From positions 434,001 through 498,000 of the forward strand of contig NZ_PISM01000021.1 in NCBI RefSeq assembly GCF_002929225.1: 64,000 nt of DNA. The letters run 5' to 3'. A program made the position numbers and the translations under genes. The stretch is from Stutzerimonas kunmingensis. GTDB taxonomy: Bacteria > Pseudomonadota > Gammaproteobacteria > Pseudomonadales > Pseudomonadaceae. The notes below the pieces were generated by a model, which saw only the letters and a program-made list of their open reading frames with translations, did not search any database and was not told where the DNA came from. Of the stretch, positions 53,217 through 61,117 are shown one piece after another (within the stretch, counting starts at the first letter, position 1; the number at the start of each line of letters is the position of its first letter).

Positions 53217-54395
53217 TCACCACAGGAAACGCCCCTTCTCATAGGGCACCCGCGTGACGGTGGTTCCGGCTTGCTGCTGGCTCGGTTGATAGGCTGGCGA
53301 GGTGGAAGGTGGTGGCTGCTGGTTGCGCTGATCTTGCGGCGAGCCACGGTCGGGCTTGGTGTCGTCGAAGTAGCCGTTCTGCACGACCGACATGCAGAAG
53401 CCGAACGACACTTCCAGGCGCGTGCCTTGCTGGGTGTTGCACCGGCACCCCGTCAGCCCTTCATCGCTGTCACCGACCTGCATGCGCTTGTAATTGCGGG
53501 CGATCAGATCGCGGTCGGTGGTGGCGATGCACACGGGCTTGGGGAAGGTTTGCGGGCCGGTCAGGCCGTCATACACCGGCGCCGATGCTGGCAGGTCCTG
53601 CACCCTGGGTACGCGCCTGCCCAGGTACTGCTCAACGGTGAGCGGCGCGGCCTGTTCGGCGTTGGAGGCGCTTGGCCGGATGAAGGCGCCGACCGTATCG
53701 CGCACCTGATCGACCATGCTCCCGGCCGGCGCGCTGCTGGTGGCTTCGAGCGCGACTTTCTCGGCGTTGTAGCGCTCATAGGCGCGATAGACGAGGATGC
53801 CCGCACCGATCAGCACGCAGATGGCCAAGATGAACTTGGTGGGCACCTTGGCCTGGAAGTGGTGCTTGGCGTTGGTGCTGGTGTAGGCGCCGAAGTAGCG
53901 CTTATCCAGGCGCAGCGACTTCTTGTCGGCATCCTTGAAGCTGGTTTTCAGCTCGACTTTTTCCACCACCACTTCCGACTCGAAGCGCAGCAGCTGGGCG
54001 GACTTGAAGACGCGCCAGTAGTGGATGTGCGTGTTGCACAGCCGACGCAGGTGCACATCCAGATAGCGCGGGTCCTGGGTGACGAGGTGCACTTCGTGGC
54101 CCTGGTGGCGCATGGTCTCGAAGCGGGTGATGTGCTCCGGTGGCCGCGCCCTGGGATCGCGTGAGCCGAACCAGCCCTGCGCTTCATCGACCACGATGAT
54201 CGAGTCGTTGGGCAGCTCGAACCACTTCTCGGGGTCTTCGAACTCGAACCACTGCGCTTGCAGCTGATCGGGCTTGAGGCCGTTGATGTTGTGGTAGTAG
54301 ACAACCCGGCCTTCGGCGTGGGCCTTCTGGTCCACTTCGCGGATGGTGTTCAGGGTCTTGCCATGGCCGGGCTTGCCGGTACGGATAACGAGCAT
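53217..54395 (-). CDS. zot: Zonular occludens toxin-like assembly ATPase (pI/Zot)
   Basis: 392 residues. Walker A GKPGHGKT at 7-14 and Walker B DSIIVVDEAQGW near 64-75, one membrane helix about 188-204 (FILAICVLIGAGILVY) and a C-terminal periplasmic part with paired cysteines. It drives virion extrusion. AAGGAGG precedes the ATG. Confidence 0.94.
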   Translation of the reverse strand: MLVIRTGKPGHGKTLNTIREVDQKAHAEGRVVYYHNINGLKPDQLQAQWFEFEDPEKWFELPNDSIIVVDEAQGWFGSRDPRARPPEHITRFETMRHQGHEVHLVTQDPRYLDVHLRRLCNTHIHYWRVFKSAQLLRFESEVVVEKVELKTSFKDADKKSLRLDKRYFGAYTSTNAKHHFQAKVPTKFILAICVLIGAGILVYRAYERYNAEKVALEATSSAPAGSMVDQVRDTVGAFIRPSASNAEQAAPLTVEQYLGRRVPRVQDLPASAPVYDGLTGPQTFPKPVCIATTDRDLIARNYKRMQVGDSDEGLTGCRCNTQQGTRLEVSFGFCMSVVQNGYFDDTKPDRGSPQDQRNQQPPPSTSPAYQPSQQQAGTTVTRVPYEKGRFLW

Positions 54396-54407
54396 GACGG
54401 CGCCTCC

Positions 54408-54734
54408 TTATGCGTCGATGGAGGTGCCGCCCGGCTTGCGCCAGACCTGATTCCGACGGCGGTCAGTGGCCTTGTCGATCCCGGCGAGCATGAAGCGTGT
54501 CGAGATGGCGGCAAAGTACAGGTTCACCACCACATCGAACTTGGCCAGCCCGAGAATCCCCTGGATCACCGGGCCGACATCGCCCATCAGCCCGAACAGA
54601 TAGTCCTGGGCTTGGCCAATGATCATGTTGAAGCCGACATAGGTCACGAAGCCGAAGCCGAGGATCTTCAGGACCATCTTCACCAGTGGGCCAAGGATGA
54701 TGACGAGCATCTGCACGATGAAGAGAAACTGCAT
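54408..54734 (-). CDS. pVI-like minor coat protein (DUF2523 type)
   Basis: 108 residues with three hydrophobic segments, starting MQFLFIVQMLVIILGPLVKM. Position between the adsorption protein and zot, length and hydrophobicity fit pVI, which caps the virion end. It begins within the stop of the preceding gene (TAATG). AGGAGG upstream. Confidence 0.82.
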   Translation of the reverse strand: MQFLFIVQMLVIILGPLVKMVLKILGFGFVTYVGFNMIIGQAQDYLFGLMGDVGPVIQGILGLAKFDVVVNLYFAAISTRFMLAGIDKATDRRRNQVWRKPGGTSIDA

Positions 54735-56107
54735 TACTGACCTCCTACGGAGCGGCCCACGTACAGGGCAGCCAGGACGGTAGCGACAGCGACGAACAGG
54801 CCGCTCAAGTCATTGGCGGCGCGGCATAGCGGCTCGTAGCTGATTTCGAAGGAACGCCCGCCACTGGTGCGCAGGCTGAAGGTTTCCGCAGCGGGACAGC
54901 TGGCCGGAAGGAAGCGGGTGCCCTGGTTGACGAAGGTCGGCAGTTCGATCTCGCTGCTGCCTTCGTCGAGCTTGAACTTGTCGCCCTGCACAGCGGCTTC
55001 GATGGCGGATTCGTGCTTCTCGAAGTCGGCCTGTTCTTCGGCGTGGCAACGCAGTTTCTTTTGCTGGCGGAGGATCGCGCACTGGACGGCATCGCCCGTG
55101 CACTTGATCTCGGCGTTACAGGCTTCACCCTCTACGCTGGGCTTACCGCATTTGTTTGGGTCCTTGGCCGGGTCGCATTCGGCCTCGCCATCGCCTTCAC
55201 CTGATCCATCGCCGTCACCACTGCCATCGCCATCACCCGAGCCGTCTCCAGAACCATCACCGGAGCCATCACCACCGCCGTCTCCTTCGCCATCCCCATC
55301 ACCGTCGCTATCACCGTCCCCGTCGCCGTCATCACCATCGCCGGGATCATCAGGGTCGGGGTTCTCGGTGTCGTCACAGCCACCGACCTCGACTTCGGGA
55401 TCACATGGCGGGGGCGGCTCCTTGCTGCAAAAGGTGCCGTTCCAGGCGTAGCCGTCTGGGCATTGGTTGTCAGGATCGGGCGTTGGGGTTTCGTCAGGGT
55501 CGGTCTGCTGGCCCGGGTTGCCCGGTTGCTTGCGGGTGTCTTCGTTGCACTGGATGCCGTTGCCGGTATAGCTGTAAACGCCAAAGACCCCGGAAGGGTC
55601 GCCGCTGCTGTAGACGTAGACGTTGCTGGCCGGCGTGAAGCCGAAGGCGTACTGGCAGCTATTGGCGCAGACCGAGCCCGGCGGATCGATCACCGGCTGG
55701 CCAACCGCTTCTTTCATCTTGTGTTCGTGGGTAACGACCTGGCCGATGGTGGCTTCGCAGGCGTTAGTCGGTGCATCGCACTTTCCAGTGGCAGGATCGA
55801 ACACGCCGCCAGAAGGGCAAGTATCACCAAGGCGCAGAATATTGGACGAGGCTACCCGGCTAGAACCGGAGTTCTTATAGGTGACTCGGCATCTCCACTG
55901 CGTTTCAGTTGTTCTGGTGAGTTCTTGAGCAACGGATGTATTAGAGGCTGTCTCATAAAGGCCCATGTAGTAATTACATGCAGCGGGCGGATCAGAAAAC
56001 TGTCCGTAATCGGAACCGGCTGACAGGGTCCAGTAGTAGTCGGCCGACCAAACAGGCAAAGCCCATGTGAACAGAAGAAAAGCGATAGCGACCGAAATCC
56101 GTTTCAT
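54734..56107 (-). CDS. Adsorption (pIII-like) minor coat protein
   Basis: 457 residues with the start at 56107 and a signal peptide MKRISVAIAFLLFTWALPVWSA. Two cysteine-containing N-terminal domains bind the host receptor; a long Asp/Gly/Ser/Glu repeat linker (about residues 250-315) follows, then a cysteine-rich segment and a C-terminal membrane helix (LSGLFVAVATVLAALYVG) that anchors it until release. The repeat linker parallels the Gly-rich linkers of coliphage pIII. Confidence 0.85.
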   Translation of the reverse strand: MKRISVAIAFLLFTWALPVWSADYYWTLSAGSDYGQFSDPPAACNYYMGLYETASNTSVAQELTRTTETQWRCRVTYKNSGSSRVASSNILRLGDTCPSGGVFDPATGKCDAPTNACEATIGQVVTHEHKMKEAVGQPVIDPPGSVCANSCQYAFGFTPASNVYVYSSGDPSGVFGVYSYTGNGIQCNEDTRKQPGNPGQQTDPDETPTPDPDNQCPDGYAWNGTFCSKEPPPPCDPEVEVGGCDDTENPDPDDPGDGDDGDGDGDSDGDGDGEGDGGGDGSGDGSGDGSGDGDGSGDGDGSGEGDGEAECDPAKDPNKCGKPSVEGEACNAEIKCTGDAVQCAILRQQKKLRCHAEEQADFEKHESAIEAAVQGDKFKLDEGSSEIELPTFVNQGTRFLPASCPAAETFSLRTSGGRSFEISYEPLCRAANDLSGLFVAVATVLAALYVGRSVGGQ

Positions 56108-56109
56108 CC

Positions 56110-56181
56110 TCACACCCGCCCAAAAAACACGAGATAGAACGCCAGGGTGGTCAGGATCAGGACGTACAGTTCGTAGCTCAT
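56110..56181 (-). CDS. Tiny hydrophobic coat-protein candidate (23 residues)
   Basis: MSYELYVLILTTLAFYLVFF then GRV: one membrane helix and nothing else. AGGGA lies 8 bases before the ATG, and the stop is 2 bases before the pIII-like start. Filamentous phages carry such pVII/pIX end-cap proteins of about 30 residues between the major coat and pIII genes. Confidence 0.7.
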   Translation of the reverse strand: MSYELYVLILTTLAFYLVFFGRV

Positions 56182-56201
56182 TGGCGTTTCCCTGGAAGAG
56201 A

Positions 56202-56223
56202 AAACCCCGCCGGAGCGGGGTTT
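56202..56223 (-). terminator. Terminator after the major coat gene
   Basis: Stem AAACCCCGC / GCGGGGTTT with loop CGGA. On the minus strand it follows the pVIII gene, as in other inoviruses where it keeps pVIII mRNA abundant. Confidence 0.8.
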
Positions 56224-56258
56224 GTTTGCTTCGGCACATGCAGTGCGCAAAACCCCGG

Positions 56259-56468
56259 TTACAGGGCGCGGCGCATGTACTTGAACGCCATCGCGGCGAT
56301 GATCACGGCGAAGACGGCCCAGCCGATGGTCCCAACGTCGGTGCCCGCGGTGTCGAGGGCTTCGGTGGCTTCGGCCGGGACTGCCGCGTAGACGGAGCCG
56401 GCAGCAGCCGAGAGAGCAACGGCAGCGCCGAGGCCAATTTTCTTGATGAAGTGCTTGTTCAGTTGCAT
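56259..56468 (-). CDS. Major coat protein (pVIII-like)
   Basis: 69-residue precursor: signal peptide MQLNKHFIKKIGLGAAVALS...VYA cut after residue 28, giving a mature 41-residue subunit with an acidic N-terminus (AVPAEATEALDTAGTD), a central hydrophobic helix (IGWAVFAVIIAAMAF) and a basic C-terminus (KYMRRAL) facing DNA. This is the canonical class layout of filamentous-phage coats. Confidence 0.93.
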   Translation of the reverse strand: MQLNKHFIKKIGLGAAVALSAAAGSVYAAVPAEATEALDTAGTDVGTIGWAVFAVIIAAMAFKYMRRAL

Positions 56469-56478
56469 GGTTGATACC

Positions 56479-56694
56479 TCACTGTTTCAGGGCTTTTTTC
56501 AGGACCAGGAAGCCGAACACGGTGGCGAACAGAACAATCGCTTCGCCTTGCAGCTCGGAGACTTGGTCCCAGGTCAGTGCAGAGCCGTAGAGGCTTTGCA
56601 TTTCCTCGACCGTGAGGGCGACCAGCGAGCCGGAGCAGATGGGCGAACCATCGGCGCCTTGCAGCCAGTCACCGTCACAGGCGAGGAAATTCAT
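56479..56694 (-). CDS. Small phage membrane protein
   Basis: 71 residues: N-terminal soluble part with two cysteines (CDGDWLQGADGSPICSGS) and a C-terminal hydrophobic helix (AIVLFATVFGFLVLKKAL). It lies directly before the major coat gene and overlaps the preceding gene (ATGA). A minor coat or membrane role is likely. Confidence 0.75.
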   Translation of the reverse strand: MNFLACDGDWLQGADGSPICSGSLVALTVEEMQSLYGSALTWDQVSELQGEAIVLFATVFGFLVLKKALKQ

Positions 56695-56870
56695 TCGCCG
56701 GCCTGCTCAAGGTCGGCAGTTGCTTCGGACGGTTCGCAGTCAGGGCAGACGGCGAAGTGGGGCGGCAGGCTGAGGTCGGGCAGCAGGTCGCTTTGCGGTG
56801 CGGGCAGCGCCATGAGCTTGCCCATGTCGTTGCCGCAGCAGTCGCAGTACACCCGGTCATCGATCAGCAT
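56691..56870 (-). CDS. Small zinc-ribbon-like phage protein (59 residues)
   Basis: MLIDDRVYCDCCGNDMGKLM with CDCC near 9-12 and CPDC near 46-49, four paired cysteines that could bind zinc. A GGGAGGGG site lies 6 bases before the ATG, and the stop overlaps the next start (ATGA). Function unknown; small Zn-ribbon proteins accompany the ssDNA-binding gene in many inoviruses. Confidence 0.72.
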   Translation of the reverse strand: MLIDDRVYCDCCGNDMGKLMALPAPQSDLLPDLSLPPHFAVCPDCEPSEATADLEQAGE

Positions 56871-56885
56871 GGCCGCCCCTCCCGG

Positions 56886-57266
56886 TTAGTTGGCCTTGGC
56901 CGCGTCCGGCTGGGTGCCGGCTGGCTTGGCGGTTAGGGTCGGTTGCTGGGTCGGCTTGGTGGCCTGGGTGGCGGGCTTCACCGATTCCAGATGCAGGCAG
57001 AGATTGTTGCCCTTCTGTTTGCCGGCTCGGGCGATCTCGAAGTGGATGCGCACGGTTTCCAGCGGCTCGAAGTTGGCGCCCGAGGCAAACACTTCGTCGG
57101 CTACTTCCAGCGGAACATCCATGCTGACGATGGACAGGCCGTTTTCGGTCTGGCCGTCCGGCTCATCGCCATAGAAGACTTTGACGATCTTTACTTCGCT
57201 GCCGTTTTGGCTGAAGGCGAGTTTCTGAGTGCCGAGAAATGCAACTTCCATAGTCGAACGTGCCAT
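56886..57266 (-). CDS. Probable ssDNA-binding protein (pV-like)
   Basis: 126 residues: an N-terminal beta-rich part (MARSTMEVAFLGTQKLAFSQ to about residue 90) and a Thr/Pro/Lys/Ala-rich C-terminal tail, as in phage ssDNA-binding proteins. Position at the head of the structural block matches pV, which coats single-stranded progeny DNA. Assigned from place, size and layout; no diagnostic motif. Confidence 0.6.
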   Translation of the reverse strand: MARSTMEVAFLGTQKLAFSQNGSEVKIVKVFYGDEPDGQTENGLSIVSMDVPLEVADEVFASGANFEPLETVRIHFEIARAGKQKGNNLCLHLESVKPATQATKPTQQPTLTAKPAGTQPDAAKAN

Positions 57267-57602
57267 CTTGTGTTTCCTCAGTTAGTTGCGCGTTATTGCG
57301 CGGTTTGCCTTTTGCGGGCCGAGAGAGCCCGAGCAGAGGAACTGTAAAGTTCGCCTCTTGCCTGGGTTTACGCGGCTTACAACGGGTTTGTGGTACTAGT
57401 TATACACGCTTGGAAAGCGTTTTTATCATCGCTAAACAACTTTCATAGTTGCCGTTAGTTCATGGAATACAGTGGAATAGTCAGGTGTTTAAACTTTCAC
57501 ACTATTAATTCCATCGATAGTTCATTAACACCAAGGGCTCTGCCCTTGTCATCCCGCTCTTGCCGCCGAGGGCTCGGGAGCGCGGGGCGGTGAAGCTGCC
57601 CC
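57267..57602. other. Phage intergenic region
   Basis: 336 bases without a gene. A+T-rich around 57390-57540, with two TGGAATA motifs (57464, 57472) like those of the repressor operators and an ATTCCAT inverse copy near 57509. Likely promoter region of the structural genes. Confidence 0.5.
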
Positions 57603-57818
57603 TCACTCACGAGCGGAGGCTATTCCTGTTCGTGCAGGGTCAAGGGTGCGCTCCGCCCGTGCTTCCGTTCGCCGGATCGGTGAAGCGTGATCCGACGAGC
57701 CGGGAGCGCGGCCCTGGACCTGATCAAATCCGAGTCGCGGCATGGCTGTGAGAATTGCTCCGATGGCTACCACCGTCAGTGACTGGCTAAGCACGAGCAA
57801 CACGGTGATGACGTTCAT
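57603..57818 (-). CDS. Small phage protein with one membrane helix
   Basis: 71 residues starting [21 protein letters not shown]-terminal hydrophobic helix, then a basic polar tail. Its ATG lies 4 bases after the stop of the upstream gene. No family recognised. Confidence 0.55.
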   Translation of the reverse strand: MNVITVLLVLSQSLTVVAIGAILTAMPRLGFDQVQGRAPGSSDHASPIRRTEARAERTLDPARTGIASARE

Positions 57819-57822
57819 GCGC

Positions 57823-58161
57823 TCACCCCACCAGCTCGAACGGTTTGTGAATCGGCACATAGGGCGTTGGCTTGCCCGAGTCGTAGATAACGCTCCACCA
57901 CTTCGCGGGGCGGGCGGGTGGCGTGTGCTTCTCGCAGATAAAGGCCGGTTCCACTGTCCAGTCCGAGACCAGAGGCTTCCAGGTTCCACCGACGCAGCCC
58001 ATTTGCAGCGTGCGAATCGGCCGCGCAGAGGCGGGGCGGCATTGGGCGCAGCGTGTGGACGGGGAGGGAGCGGGGGTCGCCATTTCGCGTTTGGACCAGC
58101 AGACAGAGCAGTCGCAGTCCGGTGCGTGCGGAAGACGTAGATAGCTGGTCGGCTTCGACAT
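57823..58161 (-). CDS. Cysteine-rich phage protein of unknown function
   Basis: 112 residues with CDCSVC near 17-22, CAQC near 38-41 and a later CEKH, a possible zinc-binding set, ending PIHKPFELVG. An alternative frame on the same strand (starting 58204) covers the same DNA, so the choice rests on the spacing to the next gene and the paired cysteines. Confidence 0.5.
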   Translation of the reverse strand: MSKPTSYLRLPHAPDCDCSVCWSKREMATPAPSPSTRCAQCRPASARPIRTLQMGCVGGTWKPLVSDWTVEPAFICEKHTPPARPAKWWSVIYDSGKPTPYVPIHKPFELVG

Positions 58162-58200
58162 AGGTCATCCCATCCCCTGGCTTTCCATAAACGGTGCGGA

Positions 58201-58374
58201 TCATTCGGAGCGCTCCTGTTCACTGGTGCTGGGCGCAACCTGGGCGAAGGACGCTTCCAGGCGGATGACGATTTCGGCGTTCAGGGAGCGGCGTGCAGCC
58301 CAAGCGGACCGCTCGACCTGGGCGCGGAGTGCAGCAGGCATGCGCAGCTTGAATTGCTGGTCTGTGCGGCTCAT
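58201..58374 (-). CDS. Arc-type ribbon-helix-helix protein (57 residues)
   Basis: MSRTDQQFKLRMPAALRAQV, then RSAWAARRSLNAEIVIRLEA: the beta strand and two helices of a small Arc/MetJ-like repressor. Its start overlaps the preceding stop by 4 bases (ATGA). Likely a regulator of phage genes. Confidence 0.8.
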   Translation of the reverse strand: MSRTDQQFKLRMPAALRAQVERSAWAARRSLNAEIVIRLEASFAQVAPSTSEQERSE

Positions 58375-58520
58375 GGGTTTACCCCCGGGAAACGCACCAG
58401 ACGGGTGTTGCCCAACTTCACGCTCTCGACGGCGCCAGTTCTGACCCAGCCAGCGACCATATCTACGGATACACCGGCCAGAGCGGCGAAGGCGGCTTGC
58501 GTATAGAGAGGAGGATTCAT
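58371..58520 (-). CDS. Small helix-turn-helix (excisionase-like) protein, 49 residues
   Basis: MNPPLYTQAAFAALAGVSVD, then MVAGWVRTGAVESVKLGNTR: a MerR/AlpA-type DNA-binding helix-turn-helix with a basic wing. GAGGA lies upstream of the ATG; overlaps the following and preceding genes with ATGA. Probably an excisionase or early regulator. Confidence 0.75.
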   Translation of the reverse strand: MNPPLYTQAAFAALAGVSVDMVAGWVRTGAVESVKLGNTRLVRFPGVNP

Positions 58521-58624
58521 GCGGTCCACTCCTGTTCCAGCAGGCAGCTACGCAGCAGCACGATAGAGTCGGGTCGCACCAATGCCGGGAAGAGAAGGAA
58601 TTCGCAAAGGATGACGCTATTCAT
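58517..58624 (-). CDS. Tiny coupled phage ORF (35 residues)
   Basis: MNSVILCEFLLFPALVRPDS, then a hydrophobic-rich remainder. It starts inside the end of the previous gene and ends overlapping the next start (ATGA). It could be a real microprotein or only a translation-coupling leader. Confidence 0.45.
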   Translation of the reverse strand: MNSVILCEFLLFPALVRPDSIVLLRSCLLEQEWTA

Positions 58625-58889
58625 CGGCGTAATCCCCCTGGCAGAACACAGACTTGCCGCGCTCGATGTCGCGGCGGATGCGGTGCAGGTTGATGACGCG
58701 GCGGCGGCCGATCTTCACGGTTGGGAGGGTGTAGGTTTCCACCCAGCCGCGCACCACGTCTTCGGTGATCTGCTCGACGCCCATCATTTCAGCCAGCACG
58801 TACTGCGTGCAGAACGGCGCTTCCCTGAAGCTGACGATCCGTTCGGCTTGGCCTTCGATGGTTAACCCCACTACACCAGACTGTTCCAT
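58617..58889 (-). CDS. DNA-binding early protein with helix-turn-helix
   Basis: 90 residues, MEQSGVVGLTIEGQAERIVS, then a MerR-like helix-turn-helix (TQYVLAEMMGVEQITEDVVR, GWVETYTLPTVKIGRRRVIN). GGGGG lies 6 bases before the ATG at 58889. First gene of the leftward early operon, starting opposite the repressor. Confidence 0.75.
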   Translation of the reverse strand: MEQSGVVGLTIEGQAERIVSFREAPFCTQYVLAEMMGVEQITEDVVRGWVETYTLPTVKIGRRRVINLHRIRRDIERGKSVFCQGDYADE

Positions 58890-58929
58890 GTGTTTACCCC
58901 CTATAATCCGTGAACGCACTTAAGCAGGT

Positions 58930-58993
58930 GTGGAATATTTCAACTGCATGAGTGGAATAATACCATCGCCATGGGCGGGTGGAATATTTCAAC
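58930..58993. promoter_or_regulatory. Three operator-like repeats between the early operon and repressor
   Basis: GTGGAATATTTCAAC at 58930-58944 and, identical, at 58979-58993, with GTGGAATAATACCA at 58952-58965 between them. They lie in the divergent control region and are probable repressor sites. Confidence 0.75.
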
Positions 58994-59013
58994 CGATCCT
59001 TTTTAAGATCTTT

Positions 59014-59286
59014 ATGGAATCAACTCACGATAGGGTTAGGCTTTTTCTCTCTAAGGTTGGCCATCGAGAGGTCGCCGAGGCCACGGGGATAAAGGAAGAG
59101 CGCTGTAAAACGATCAGGTACGACAAGAGAGCGAATCTGAGAACAAGCGAACTGGACTTGATGGCAGATCGCTACCCTGAATACTCTCTCTGGCTGAGAA
59201 CCGGGCGGATAGATCCCGCTAGGGGAGAGATCAGCCCGGACTACCACGAGGCCAACCGAAACTTGGCCAATCCAAACGCGGGATAG
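59014..59286 (+). CDS. Putative phage repressor
   Basis: 90 residues starting MESTHDRVRLFLSKVGHREV; helices around 15-50 (AEATGIKEERCKTIRYDK) look like a lambda-type helix-turn-helix. It is divergent from the early operon, with the repeat operators between, the place of repressor C in Pf phages. The frame is open to 58930, but that start would cover the operators. Confidence 0.65.
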   Translation: MESTHDRVRLFLSKVGHREVAEATGIKEERCKTIRYDKRANLRTSELDLMADRYPEYSLWLRTGRIDPARGEISPDYHEANRNLANPNAG

Positions 59287-59341
59287 CGATCACACAGGAA
59301 GTAGCTAGGCGCTGGTACGCCCGAAGGAGTGGAGAAGACCA

Positions 59342-59671
59342 ATGAAACGGATTTTGCTGGCACTGGCCCTAATCGCAAGCCCCGCCTTGGCGGAAGAATC
59401 CAAACCCATTGCCACCCAAGTTGGTGACGCAATGCGGCCTGCTGCCGAAGCCTATGGCAAGGCAGTATCCCGCTGGACTGACGAATTCTTCGCCGGTTCG
59501 AAGGGAATGCTGGGCGACGCTGCCCGCGCCAACCTTAAAGCCCGAGATCAACGTGAACGCGAAGCCAATCGCGGGGTTCGGCGCACCATGAAGGAATGCA
59601 TTAAACCTGGAAACGTAATTGATGACGACGTTAGGGAATGCATCGAAGGATTAAGAGGAAAAGATTGGTAA
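59342..59671 (+). CDS. Small exported protein
   Basis: 109 residues: signal peptide MKRILLALALIASPALA, then a basic helical domain with two cysteines (KECIKPGNVIDDDVRECIEG). GGAG precedes the ATG. Located in the accessory end of the prophage before the HEPN gene, 42 bases upstream. Role unknown. Confidence 0.7.
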   Translation: MKRILLALALIASPALAEESKPIATQVGDAMRPAAEAYGKAVSRWTDEFFAGSKGMLGDAARANLKARDQREREANRGVRRTMKECIKPGNVIDDDVRECIEGLRGKDW

Positions 59672-59713
59672 CCACTGCCTAATCAGCGCGAAACCAATGT
59701 AGAGCACCTAGAG

Positions 59714-60979
59714 ATGAAAGAAGAGCAAAAAAAAGCGGCCCTAGGTAAGTTTTGGATAGCAGGTAAAAGCGCAGATACATCTAGGGTTGGCGTCTTAACG
59801 CTAGAGAAAGAAGGGGCAAAGATTGTACTAGAGGGCTCACTAACAGGGCGAGAGCAGATAGTAGATAAAGTGATTTTTGGCGTATTGGCTGAGGGGGCCG
59901 AAAAAATAACGCTATACAATTCATTTACAACTAAATACACCGTAACTGGGTCTGGCGACGAAAATTCGACCACTATTATAGAGTCGACAGAGGCAGTGAT
60001 AGGCGCTCATAAAGAAAGTCCGGAGTTCTACGGGATACAGTTTAGAATTCCAGAAAGCGCAAAGTGGTTTAATGATAAAACTTTCGAGCGCCAAAATTTC
60101 AGCAGCGAAGAATGCGTCATAAGTTTTAAGCCTTATGAAGAAGAAGAAATACAAATCAATGACAGCCTACAATTAATAAAGAGCTATCGGTCTCAAATAA
60201 ATATGGTGTGCAGGGGTGTCGAAGAACTTACCATAAAGAAAGAGCTTTATTTCCAAATTTTATCAAAAGAAATCCTGGCTACAGACAAGCTTTTTGACGA
60301 GCTGAGACATTTCAAGCGCTTTATAGAGTTTGCCTGCCAAATCCCGCTTGAACATGCGGACATGTCTCTGATAGATGACGGCAATGAGCGTTGGAAAACA
60401 CACCGGCTACATGTGAGCAGTATTTTTCAGAGACAAAAGAAAAAGCTTGATCACAACACTGTACTCTTGCATGTAAACTCTCTGCCGAAAGAGATCGAAA
60501 AAGTAATCTTAAAATGGTTTGATCTAAAGATTTCGCATAAAGAACCAATAGATCGATTCTTTGACGCGCTGGATCATGATAACTCAAGTAACGTACTGTC
60601 GTTCCTTTGGCGGGTGTCTGCTATAGAGGAGATGCACAAGATCAAAACTGGCGAAAGAGGAAGGTCCCCTAGCCTTAAAGAAAGGCTAGAAGCTGTATGC
60701 AGCAGATGGAGAGAGCTTATAGATGTGAAGGAGCTTGACCACCATCTGAAGAAAATAAAGGATACGAGACATTATTATGCCCATGGCGCAAGTGACTTAA
60801 GAGAGAAGTCTGCACATGACTGGACAATGATGCGCTATAGTTATTTCTTGGTTGGGCTTTTCAATCTGGAAATGCTCAGCTTAATTGGATATTCAGACAG
60901 TGAAGTCATAAAAATTGCAAGATCACATTTTTGGATGGAAGAGTACTTATCCTTGTCGATGTTCCCAGGAAGTGATTAG
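59714..60979 (+). CDS. ApeA-like HEPN-domain protein, probable anti-phage cargo
   Basis: 421 residues. N-terminal part (about 10-160, GKFWIAGKSADTSRVGVLTL) resembles the ApeA N-terminal domain; the C-terminal half is a HEPN-like helical domain with Arg352-His357 in TRHYYAH, the Rx4H catalytic motif of HEPN RNases. ApeA-type single-gene systems stop phage infection by RNA cleavage. The gene is much richer in A+T than the phage core and sits between the early genes and attR, the usual slot for cargo. A defence role is inferred from family and place. Confidence 0.75.
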   Translation: MKEEQKKAALGKFWIAGKSADTSRVGVLTLEKEGAKIVLEGSLTGREQIVDKVIFGVLAEGAEKITLYNSFTTKYTVTGSGDENSTTIIESTEAVIGAHKESPEFYGIQFRIPESAKWFNDKTFERQNFSSEECVISFKPYEEEEIQINDSLQLIKSYRSQINMVCRGVEELTIKKELYFQILSKEILATDKLFDELRHFKRFIEFACQIPLEHADMSLIDDGNERWKTHRLHVSSIFQRQKKKLDHNTVLLHVNSLPKEIEKVILKWFDLKISHKEPIDRFFDALDHDNSSNVLSFLWRVSAIEEMHKIKTGERGRSPSLKERLEAVCSRWRELIDVKELDHHLKKIKDTRHYYAHGASDLREKSAHDWTMMRYSYFLVGLFNLEMLSLIGYSDSEVIKIARSHFWMEEYLSLSMFPGSD

Positions 60980-61117
60980 TAACTAGCACGAGAGCGTGTC
61001 GCCTCGGGTGACTACATCGGCAGCATTTTCTGAAATGCTTTGGTGCAGTGAGGTGGGGAGGCAGGTGCATAGCCCATTTTCTGGGACTTTCTGGCTCAGT
61101 AGGGCGCTACACAAGCG

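Noticed and set aside
53217..54395. A true zonular occludens toxin acting on host epithelium
   Set aside because: In filamentous phages Zot-family proteins are the pI assembly ATPase. Nothing here supports a secreted toxin.
55156..55638. Long plus-strand reading frames opposite the adsorption protein
   Set aside because: They are antisense shadows of the Asp/Gly/Ser repeat region, giving His/Arg- or Pro/Ser-rich low-complexity peptides without ribosome sites.
57815..58204. A 129-codon frame starting MIRTVYGKPGDG on the minus strand
   Set aside because: It starts with a good ATGA overlap, but the alternative frame at 57823-58161 has paired cysteines and ends 4 bases before the next start. 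I kept that one at modest confidence; a frameshift joining the two cannot be excluded.
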